Shown here in pieces: positions 32,199 through 37,105 of a stretch of DNA of 37,105 nt; positions within the stretch are counted from its first letter, which is position 1, and each line of letters begins with the position of its first letter. Source of the DNA: Acidomonas methanolica. GTDB lineage: Bacteria; Pseudomonadota; Alphaproteobacteria; Acetobacterales; Acetobacteraceae. A model generated the notes under the pieces. The model did no database searches and was not told where the DNA came from. It worked only from the letters and a program-made list of their open reading frames with translations. The position numbers were made by a program, and so were the translations under genes. Where the stretch lies: positions 1-37,105 of the forward strand of contig NZ_SLZN01000027.1 in assembly GCF_004346035.1 (NCBI RefSeq), in the 5' to 3' direction.

Positions 32199-32741
32199 CG
32201 TCAGTACCTCTTTCGCCTCGGAGACCGGCTCCCACGCGCTCGTCCGCGCGTGGATGAACTCGATCAGTACCTGGTATTCATGCCCTGTCTGGCTGTCTCC
32301 ATGGCGGTCGCGAACCGCGCCTTCGAAATCGTCGAGTGTGCCGTTGAAACAACCCCGGTTGACTAGGACACCCCCGCTGCGATCCCGAAACCAGGTCAGC
32401 GTGCCGTTCTCGCAGCCCACGATGCTGCACCATCCAATATGAGTGCGAAGCTCAACCCGCGCGTCGCCGGAGACGTGGAGATTGCTCTCCCGCTCGATAT
32501 ATCCGCCGAGATCGCCAGCCTGAACGCCGGCCGACGCAATCGCGACCAACGCGCGGATACGCCGGAGCGTGGCACCATTGGGCGCGATCGTCGTGTCGCC
32601 CAGGTTGACCGTGTGCGGGAACCGGCGCGCCAGGACGCGGGAGGGGAACGCCTCGATCTCGGACGCCCATAGCCATTCCCAATCGGGCATGGCCGTCTCG
32701 GGCGCGCCGATGCCGGAGCACAGGGTCGCGGCGCGGATCAT
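32184..32741 (-). CDS. Chimeric protein: cytosine-methyltransferase N-terminus joined to a shrunken beta-helix phage protein
   Basis: A 185-residue product. Residues 1-48 (MIRAATLCSGIGAPETAMPD, WEWLWASEIEAFPS, then VLARRFPHTVNLGD) match the N-terminus and SAM motif I region of phage C5 cytosine methyltransferases. From about residue 50 (IAPNGATLRRIRALVAIAS, then GDLGGYIERESNL) it matches a different phage family whose members carry many S-G-[DN]-A-x-V turns; here only one, SGDARV, remains before the C-terminal domain (CENGTLTWFRD ... CFNGTLDDFEGAV). The catalytic Pro-Cys loop and target-recognition domain of the methyltransferase are absent, so no methylation is expected. An in-frame deletion between adjacent genes would explain it. 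ATGA overlaps at both ends remain intact. Confidence 0.72.
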   Translation of the reverse strand: MIRAATLCSGIGAPETAMPDWEWLWASEIEAFPSRVLARRFPHTVNLGDTTIAPNGATLRRIRALVAIASAGVQAGDLGGYIERESNLHVSGDARVELRTHIGWCSIVGCENGTLTWFRDRSGGVLVNRGCFNGTLDDFEGAVRDRHGDSQTGHEYQVLIEFIHARTSAWEPVSEAKEVLTGEPT

Positions 32742-32821
32742 TCTATCCCTCCCGTGTCGGTCAGGTCCACCGAGAGCCAGAGCACTGCGAGCACGGCGCA
32801 GATGAGGAGCAGGCGCGTCAT
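32738..32821 (-). CDS. 27-residue single-pass membrane micropeptide
   Basis: MTRLLLICAVLAVLWLSVDL, then TDTGGIE, is one hydrophobic helix with a short polar tail. It is too short for routine gene finding, but its ATG and TGA both form 4-base ATGA overlaps with the genes on each side, in the same pattern as the rest of the operon. A ribosome-binding GAGG lies in the end of the upstream gene (GAGGAGCACGTTCCCGC). Could be a holin-like, anchor or regulatory peptide; not assignable. Confidence 0.6.
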   Translation of the reverse strand: MTRLLLICAVLAVLWLSVDLTDTGGIE

Positions 32822-33573
32822 GCGGGAACGTGCTCCTCGTCCTGCTCAGGAGCGAACGCAGCAGCCAGTTCATCCTGGCGCGCCTCGATCATCTCGAACA
32901 CACGGTTCTGGATTTCGTCTGAAACGGGTGTTCCGGCCTTTTCGGCAGCGGCAACATCGGCGGTGAATTTCTGCCGCATCTGGATGCAGTGCTCAGGCTT
33001 GGCGGCCTTGGCGCACCACGCCGCATAGCGCGTGACGTGATCGACAGGGCGCGCGGCGGTAGCAGCCGTTGGCGCGGCGTCCTCGTACACAGGTGCCATC
33101 TCCTCATACGGAGTGGTTTCGAGACCAACATCCATCAAAACGATGACATGCGCGAAGGCGGAGCGGCAGGCACGCGAAATGGCGCGTGTCTGGGCCATCG
33201 CCCTGATGGCGTAGTCTGGCCGCTTGGGCTTGATCTTTCCCCACTTGTCCTTGCCGCCATACCAGGTGGTTTCGTCTTCGCCAACGAAACCTTCCGCGCG
33301 AGCGATCTCGTGGCTATCCACCATGCGGCGGATGACGCCATCGGCCGCCACCCCACCGTCCACGCGCCGGACATTTTCGGCAGACGCCACGCATCCGTGC
33401 GCGATGGCTATGGCTTGCCATCCCTCCACGGGTACGTATTTACGCCCTTGCAGATCGATCGCACGTTTGATGACGATTTCCTTGCACATGCTGGCGGCGT
33501 CCGTACTGGCGCGCCATGTATCCGCGTTGGTTGTGGCAACCGCTTGAGATTGCCGAACAACGATATCGCTCAT
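32818..33573 (-). CDS. Conserved phage protein with AQTRA motif, possibly linked to recombination
   Basis: A 251-residue protein. Conserved-looking core: VIKRAIDLQGRKYVPVEGWQ, AIAIAHGCVASAENVRRVDG, EGFVGEDETTWYGGKDKW, and KRPDYAIRAMAQTRAISRAC followed by RSAFAHVIVLMD. The last motif (R-A-M-A-Q-T-R-A-x-S/G-R-A) recurs in phage proteins that sit in DNA recombination/replication clusters, but I know no proven function. The C-terminal 70 residues look like a flexible, helical tail. Its neighbour is Gp157-like, which also occurs in such clusters. A Rad52/ERF-type annealing fold is a hypothesis only. Confidence 0.7.
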   Translation of the reverse strand: MSDIVVRQSQAVATTNADTWRASTDAASMCKEIVIKRAIDLQGRKYVPVEGWQAIAIAHGCVASAENVRRVDGGVAADGVIRRMVDSHEIARAEGFVGEDETTWYGGKDKWGKIKPKRPDYAIRAMAQTRAISRACRSAFAHVIVLMDVGLETTPYEEMAPVYEDAAPTAATAARPVDHVTRYAAWCAKAAKPEHCIQMRQKFTADVAAAEKAGTPVSDEIQNRVFEMIEARQDELAAAFAPEQDEEHVPA

Positions 33574-34022
33574 TTCTTCCCCCTGATCTGGATTGACGGC
33601 GCGCCCTTCCGGTCAAGCTCTGCGCCCGGCAGATGCTCTCCGGCTTTGAGGCGGCGCGTGAGTTCTGGTGTGGCGATCTTGTCCGGTTGCGGAACGAACA
33701 GGTCGGGCGCAGCTACGCGGAGCGCGGCCTCGTCGAATACAACCGCGCCGATACTCGGCTGTTTGATCGTTACGACATACGGACCGGCCTCATAGGACAG
33801 AACGCCTTGGGAAGCCGCAGACTCATACAGAGCGACGCGCAACTCCTTCATCGCGTCATCGCTGGCGGCCTTGAGGCGTTCCAGAGCCACGATGCCTGCA
33901 ACCGTAGGTGTATCTGGATCATTGGCTTTCCGAGCCGAATTGAGGGCGTCGATCCACGCATCCATCGCGGGCTTGAGAGCATCTGCGTGGATGCGATTCA
34001 TCGCGTTGAGGACGTCGCTCAT
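33570..34022 (-). CDS. Gp157-like phage protein
   Basis: A 150-residue protein. The C-terminal segment PDKIATPELTRRLKAGEHLP, then GAELDRKGAPSIQIRG, has the D-K-x-x-[IL] ... L-K-x-G-x-x-x-P-G-A-x-L pattern of siphovirus Gp157 proteins, reported to influence phage resistance in streptococci. The N-terminal 80 residues are helical. It is joined by ATGA overlaps to both neighbours. Assignment is by motif resemblance. Confidence 0.55.
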   Translation of the reverse strand: MSDVLNAMNRIHADALKPAMDAWIDALNSARKANDPDTPTVAGIVALERLKAASDDAMKELRVALYESAASQGVLSYEAGPYVVTIKQPSIGAVVFDEAALRVAAPDLFVPQPDKIATPELTRRLKAGEHLPGAELDRKGAPSIQIRGKK

Positions 34023-34261
34023 GACACCACCCACCCTGAGGGAGGCAGGGGCATCGCCAGCGACGCCCGTCGGTCATGCGCGCGGCGGTGGCGCTCGCCC
34101 TTCGCCTCCCACGCATCGGCGAACTCATCGCAGCCGTAGCGCCGATACTGCGCGGCGTTAGACCGGCACAGGCGTTCCGCCTGGCGCATGCACGCCAGTT
34201 CGATTTCCGTTACGGCGTCGAAGCGCAGTTTCGGTCCCTCGTGGTGCAGGGGCGCGATCAT
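34019..34261 (-). CDS. Hypothetical phage protein, 80 residues
   Basis: A basic, mainly helical protein (TEIELACMRQAERLCRSNAA, then QYRRYGCDEF) with no recognised family. Gene limits are supported by ATGA overlaps at both ends. Confidence 0.58.
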   Translation of the reverse strand: MIAPLHHEGPKLRFDAVTEIELACMRQAERLCRSNAAQYRRYGCDEFADAWEAKGERHRRAHDRRASLAMPLPPSGWVVS

Positions 34262-34545
34262 GCCGCCTCTCCCTTCGTTTTCGCGAGGGCAGCGCGGGCT
34301 ACGAAACTAATGTCGCGGTGGTCGAATGCTGGGCCATGTGGATGAGGCTCATAAACCTTCGGGTCGGCATAGAATTCCAAAGCCTTAACCAATTCGGGCG
34401 CAGCAGCGATCAAATGCTGATTGAACCATGCATCAGGGCCAAAACATTGACAGATAGCGTGATGGCCGTTTCTCTCGATGCCGTCATCCAGCTTAGGATG
34501 CACGCCGTCCTTATATATTTTCCATGGACCGGGCGTCGTATTCAT
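34258..34545 (-). CDS. Phage protein of the TPGPW...LIAAAPEL type
   Basis: A 95-residue protein. MNTTPGPWKIYKDGVHPK at the N-terminus and NQHLIAAAPELVKALEFY in the middle are a combination widespread in small phage genes of unknown function, usually in early left-arm operons. SFVARAALAKTKGE is the typical C-terminal helix. ATGA overlaps at both ends. Confidence 0.72.
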   Translation of the reverse strand: MNTTPGPWKIYKDGVHPKLDDGIERNGHHAICQCFGPDAWFNQHLIAAAPELVKALEFYADPKVYEPHPHGPAFDHRDISFVARAALAKTKGEAA

Positions 34546-34853
34546 GCCGCCCTCCGCATGTCACGCATCGCATCCGGGTCGGGCGCGCGCTGATCGGCGT
34601 CCCATTCCGCAATGTCGCGGATGCGGAGATTCAGGCTGGGAAGCGCCTGGTTTTCGAGTGCCGCGATGGCATCGTCATAGACGCCCTCCTCGTCCTCGCG
34701 GGCGAGAGACCGGAGCTTGTCGAGGATGCCCGACAACTCAAGGCGCGCATCGCGCATGTCGTTCAACCTGTCCTCGGCGCGGCTCGAAAGACCACCTCCG
34801 AAGCGGATATCGATATCGCGTTGCGTCACATTGTCGGGCAAGTTCCATGCCAT
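34542..34853 (-). CDS. Phage protein with MAWNLPDNVTQRDID N-terminus
   Basis: A 103-residue protein. The opening MAWNLPDNVTQRDIDIRFGG is a conserved start seen in many phage genes (W-N-L-P-x-x-V-T). The remainder is helical and acidic (DMRDARLELSGILDKLRSLA). The ATG at 34853 has GGAGGG upstream; the frame further upstream has no phage-like features. It is the first gene of the ATGA-linked chain. Function unknown. Confidence 0.7.
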   Translation of the reverse strand: MAWNLPDNVTQRDIDIRFGGGLSSRAEDRLNDMRDARLELSGILDKLRSLAREDEEGVYDDAIAALENQALPSLNLRIRDIAEWDADQRAPDPDAMRDMRRAA

Positions 34854-34878
34854 GACACACCCTCCATTTTGCAAATAC

Positions 34879-34935
34879 TGGCCACATCGGCCTGAGAACC
34901 CGCGCCGGAACGCGGGAAGCCAGGGGGATGCGTCA
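34879..34935 (-). repeat. Duplicated intergenic spacer, copy 1
   Basis: Both ends match the spacer at 35449-35509: TGGCCACATCGGCCT versus TGGCTATATCGGCCT, and AGGGGGATGCGTCA in both, the latter ending exactly on the stop codon of the upstream gene. The centres differ in sequence and length (57 versus 61 bases overall). Confidence 0.75.
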
Positions 34936-35433
34936 AGCCGATTGAGGAACGCCGAGTTTCGCCAAAATGCTTTGGGTCGCGACACGTAATGCCTCCGCCT
35001 TGAAGGAAGCATCAACCTTCGCCACGAACTCCTTTTTGAACCCGTCCACCTGCGCTTCGATCACGGCATCGACCGCATTAGTGAAGGCATTGTTTTCGCT
35101 GCGGTAGCTTCCTTTCTTGTAAACCATATTTTCGGACACAACGCGGATCAGTTCGGAACACAGGGTTGTGGCCTTTTCAGTGCGCCCGTAGCGGTCTGTC
35201 GGCACGTATTCAGCCGTTAAGAGATCATCAATAAGGGCCGGCATTTTCTCTTTGACAGCGGACTGAAGTTCCTCTTGCAGGATGCGATTCGTTTCTTCGC
35301 TAATCCGCTTTTTGATATCTTTCTCTACACTGCTGGAAAGGTGCTCAATGACTTGACGCTTTACGCTTTCTTGCAATGTTTCAGCGCCGTATTCGTCCCC
35401 CAGGATGTCGTTGAGGTCGATTTCGATTTTCAT
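34933..35433 (-). CDS. Hypothetical phage protein, 166 residues, helical
   Basis: MKIEIDLNDILGDEYGAETL opens the protein; most of the rest is amphipathic helix (VKRQVIEHLSSSVEKDIKKR, EETNRILQEELQSAVKEK), and YKKGSYRSENNAFTNAVD is a polar middle loop. The base composition is distinctly lower in GC than the neighbours, suggesting a different recent source. No family recognised. A GGAGAGACAAG ribosome-binding region precedes the ATG. Confidence 0.65.
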   Translation of the reverse strand: MKIEIDLNDILGDEYGAETLQESVKRQVIEHLSSSVEKDIKKRISEETNRILQEELQSAVKEKMPALIDDLLTAEYVPTDRYGRTEKATTLCSELIRVVSENMVYKKGSYRSENNAFTNAVDAVIEAQVDGFKKEFVAKVDASFKAEALRVATQSILAKLGVPQSA

Positions 35434-35448
35434 CTTGTCTCTCCGTTT

Positions 35449-35509
35449 TGGCTATATCGGCCTCTTCCGCGTCGGCGCTCGACCGGCGCGGCGTGAGGGG
35501 GATGCGTCA
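35449..35509 (-). repeat. Duplicated intergenic spacer, copy 2
   Basis: Partner of the spacer at 34879-34935. It too starts at the stop codon of the upstream gene (TGACGCATCCCCCT on the minus strand) and ends in AGGCCGATATAGCCA before the ribosome-binding site of the next gene. Confidence 0.75.
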
Positions 35510-36511
35510 GGGCTCCGCGCACACGACTGAGCCCTTCTTCACACGGTAGAGAACCCCGGCCTCGATACCGTCCTCGCCCTCGTATATCGTGGTGAAACGG
35601 ATGCGTTTGCCGTCGTGCCAGGCAATGCTGGCCGCGCCACCAGGTCCGAGCCGCACCACAGCATGCAGCCCGGCAACGGCTATTACGGCTCCCTCCCCAG
35701 AGATATCGATCCGCGCGTCGTCGCCCGAGAACCCGGCCCGCGCGTGGTCGCCCGAGAACCCGGCCCGCGCGCCGTAGCCCGAGAACGCGGCCCGCGCGTG
35801 GTCGCCCGAGAACCCGGCCCGCGCGCCGTAGCCCGAGAACCCGGCCTGCGCGTCGTCGCCCGAGAACCCGGCCTGCGCGTAGTTGCCCGAGAACCCGGCC
35901 TGCGCTTCGTCGCCCGAGAACCCGGCCTGCGCGCCGTAGCCCGAGAACGCGGCCCGCGCGTGGTCGCCCGAGAACCCGGCCCGCGCGTGGTTGCCCGAGA
36001 ACCCGGCCCGCGCGTGGTCGCCCGAGAACCCGGCCCGCGCGCCGTAGCCCGAGAACCCGGCCTGCGCGTCGTCGCCCGAGAACCCGGCCTGCGCGTGGTT
36101 GCCCGAGAACCCGGCCCGCGCGTGGTTGCCCGAGAACCCGGCCCGCGCGTCGTCGCCCGAGAACCCGGCCTGCGCGCCGTCGTCAGACCGATCGGCATCC
36201 GTTGGCTCAGCCTCATTGGCTGAAATCTTGAATTTTGTGGCCGCTATAATAGAACGAACATCCTCTTCGATGAAACGCGTCGTGATCGTCTCCACATCGA
36301 ACGCAGCGTTCGCGAGCCACCAGGCGTCACTGATCCGTTTATCGGCATACAGCGCGGTCATGACATCGCCATACGTGCCCCCTTGGGGGAATTTCGCGCG
36401 GAACCAGTCCCGGCCCTCCGCGCAGGCATGCCAGCCCCGGATTTTCTCTAGTGTGATCTGCACCGGGTCGTTCGGTGCGACGCTCGTTGGGGCTGTCTGT
36501 GTCTCGCTCAT
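35507..36511 (-). CDS. Phage protein with 17 tandem nine-residue repeats
   Basis: A 334-residue protein in three parts. Residues 1-114 form a helical N-terminal domain (ITLEKIRGWHACAEGRDWFR, AKFPQGGTYGDVMTAL) seen in several phage proteins. Residues 115-267 are 17 consecutive copies of A-G-F-S-G-x-x-A-[RQ] with no interruption, likely a regular beta solenoid. Residues 268-334 (IDISGEGAVIAVAGLHAVV, then RLGPGGAASIAWHDGKR) cap the solenoid and end in a small beta domain. The two x positions vary among DD, NH, DH, YG, DE and NY. The promoter at 36555-36601 reads into it, with GGAGGATGGG before the ATG. Function unknown. Confidence 0.8.
   Translation of the reverse strand: MSETQTAPTSVAPNDPVQITLEKIRGWHACAEGRDWFRAKFPQGGTYGDVMTALYADKRISDAWWLANAAFDVETITTRFIEEDVRSIIAATKFKISANEAEPTDADRSDDGAQAGFSGDDARAGFSGNHARAGFSGNHAQAGFSGDDAQAGFSGYGARAGFSGDHARAGFSGNHARAGFSGDHARAAFSGYGAQAGFSGDEAQAGFSGNYAQAGFSGDDAQAGFSGYGARAGFSGDHARAAFSGYGARAGFSGDHARAGFSGDDARIDISGEGAVIAVAGLHAVVRLGPGGAASIAWHDGKRIRFTTIYEGEDGIEAGVLYRVKKGSVVCAEP
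35711..36169 (-). repeat. Tandem 27-bp repeat array, 17 units, in frame
   Basis: Seventeen contiguous 27-base units inside the 334-residue gene. Most differences are confined to the codons for repeat positions 6, 7 and 9. Units 4-6 and 12-14 (DDAQ, YGAR, DHAR) have the same order, suggesting that blocks were duplicated. The array is also free of stops in an antisense frame. Confidence 0.9.
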
Positions 36512-36554
36512 CCCATCCTCCGTCCGCCGTGATGGCGGGGTGTTGATGGGGATG

Positions 36555-36601
36555 ATAATGCGGTATTAGTGCCGCATATGTCAACGGTAAAAATACCGCA
36601 T
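36555..36601 (-). promoter_or_regulatory. Early-operon promoter with two inverted-repeat operators
   Basis: On the minus strand, -35 TTGACA (36584-36579) and -10 CATTAT (36560-36555) are 18 bases apart. Between them lies a perfect inverted repeat ATGCGG-N8-CCGCAT (36558-36577). Immediately upstream of the -35 is CGGTA-AAAA-TACCG (36585-36598), and ATGCGGTAT at 36558 is mirrored as ATACCGCAT at 36593. A repressor bound here would block the promoter of the leftward phage operon. Confidence 0.68.
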
Positions 36602-36608
36602 TCTGAGC

Positions 36609-36635
36609 AAAAAAAATCCCGGCACTGGGCCGGGA
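36609..36635 (-). terminator. Rho-independent terminator for the 36678-36920 gene
   Basis: On the minus strand TCCCGGC-N5-GCCGGGA is followed by eight T. It ends the transcript of the coiled-coil gene and separates it from the operon promoter immediately downstream. Confidence 0.82.
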
Positions 36636-36677
36636 GCAGGGACGCGGGCCGCTTCGGGGGCCTCTTTCGCTATCTGG

Positions 36678-36920
36678 TCAGAACCAATGAAGCGCCTTAG
36701 CTAAGGCCATAAGCGCGGACATCAAAGCGATTAAGCTGCCGGCGCTTACTGGAGCCTGCCACCAGCTAGGGACCTTCTTCTCCAGCAGGTCCAGTTTGGC
36801 CGAAACTGCAGAAAAACTGGCATTTAATGCTGATAAGGAGTCGACGATCCTATCGAACTTTGTGTCTGTCTTTTCAGACCTGGCCTCGATTTGATTGAGG
36901 CGATATTCAATGATCGACAT
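36678..36920 (-). CDS. Small coiled-coil membrane protein, XhlA/holin-accessory-like
   Basis: An 80-residue protein. MSIIEYRLNQIEARSEKTDT, then a heptad-patterned stretch to LDLLEKKVPSWWQ, forms a coiled coil; PVSAGSLIALMSALMALAKA is a C-terminal membrane helix. This layout resembles XhlA-type phage proteins that work with holins, though similar layouts occur elsewhere. The ATG at 36920 follows GGAGGAGGCGAC, a strong ribosome-binding site; an in-frame TTG at 36977 would add a Gly/Ser-rich segment without one. Confidence 0.62.
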   Translation of the reverse strand: MSIIEYRLNQIEARSEKTDTKFDRIVDSLSALNASFSAVSAKLDLLEKKVPSWWQAPVSAGSLIALMSALMALAKALHWF

Positions 36921-36991
36921 GTCGCCTCCTCCGCCTGACCCACCCGATGATCTAAGCTCGTCAATAGAGGTTTGCAAGGAAGAAATCTTTA

Positions 36992-37073
36992 CGTGCAGAG
37001 CATCAAACGCGCTAGAGCGTTTTCTGCACGAACTGAATCGTTAGGGATTCCCCTTGGCGGCGTGATCTGATTC
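36992..37073. repeat. Palindromic sequence near the right edge, possible repeat unit or IS end
   Basis: CGTGCAGA (36992-36999) and AACGC (37006-37010) pair with GCGTT (37017-37021) and TCTGCACG (37023-37030) as a long bulged hairpin. It is followed by GAATC-N6-GATTC (37035-37050) and a further GATTC (37069-37073). The core CTAGAGCGTTTT recalls dispersed alphaproteobacterial palindromic repeats. No gene is seen from 36921 to the edge. Confidence 0.4.
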
Positions 37074-37105
37074 AAGATGAGAGCCGGGAAGGGGGCTGGC
37101 TTTGG

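Larger units (their letters stand above)
29140..37105. mobile_element. Integrated phage-like island, left part (right end outside window)
   Basis: The region begins at the tRNA-Pro half, has a tyrosine integrase beside it, an overlapping excisionase, and a leftward operon of small phage genes reading toward the integrase. Several genes (34933-35433 in particular) are visibly less GC-rich than the backbone. No capsid, terminase, tail or repressor gene is seen, so only the early or integration side is in view. Geometry predicts the intact tRNA-Pro on the far right side, beyond 37105. Confidence 0.8.

Noticed and set aside
32184-32741. Functional C5 cytosine methyltransferase
   Set aside because: Only the N-terminal 48 or so residues are present; the catalytic Pro-Cys loop and target-recognition domain are missing.
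35711-36169. CRISPR-like repeat array
   Set aside because: The 27-base units are contiguous with no spacers, keep one reading frame, and encode a regular protein repeat.

Overview
The window is high-GC DNA with alphaproteobacterial gene content. The split F0 ATP synthase operon with separate b' and b subunits, the sucCD pair, and the style of the intergenic repeats all suggest an acetic acid bacterium or close relative (Acetobacteraceae). The genus is not fixed by anything I can see. Bases 1-29139 are chromosomal backbone. From 29140 to the right edge the window holds one end of an integrated phage-like island.

Backbone, left to right. A decayed stretch (1-1150) holds a 5'-truncated DUF4410-like gene and a frameshifted IS5-type transposase remnant. 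Next come a hydroxyacid-dehydrogenase-type reductase with a divergent AraC regulator, and a saccharopine-dehydrogenase-like enzyme with a divergent Lrp/AsnC regulator followed by a YbaK-type deacylase. Then a large secreted, tail-spike-like protein starting at TTG, a VTT-family membrane protein and a lone receiver-domain protein. sucC-sucD and apt-nitroreductase follow. A leftward operon (16189 to 13432) encodes an exported creatininase-fold protein, a secreted YVTN beta-propeller and a DUF2459 lipoprotein. The F0 operon atpI-atpB-atpE-atpF'-atpF runs leftward and continues into a GT2 and a GT39 glycosyltransferase, a pair typical of lipid-linked sugar transfer to the envelope. A ClC transporter with CBS domains, a YbfF-like hydrolase, small membrane or Ser-rich proteins, and an OmpR-type two-component system with a divergent periplasmic OB-fold protein complete the backbone. 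The two-component sensor and that divergent protein both carry proline-rich segments.

Island (29140 onward). It starts with the displaced 3' half of a tRNA-Pro(CGG), broken in the anticodon loop. A tyrosine integrase and an overlapping excisionase follow, then a tightly packed leftward operon of small phage genes. Eleven consecutive genes are joined by ten 4-base ATGA overlaps, including a 27-residue membrane peptide. Recognisable members are a DUF551-like protein, a Gp157-like protein and a conserved phage protein with an AQTRA-type motif. One 185-residue protein looks like the N-terminus of a cytosine methyltransferase fused in frame to a shrunken beta-helix protein. Another carries 17 tandem nine-residue repeats that vary mainly at two positions. 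A promoter with inverted-repeat operators reads leftward at 36555-36601. The right end of the island, which should carry the intact tRNA-Pro, lies outside the window.

Two structures are not explained by genes. A dispersed hairpin-containing intergenic repeat is present in four copies, all in the same orientation. Duplicated gene-junction cassettes occur inside the phage operon. Family names were assigned by eye from motifs; no search was run.
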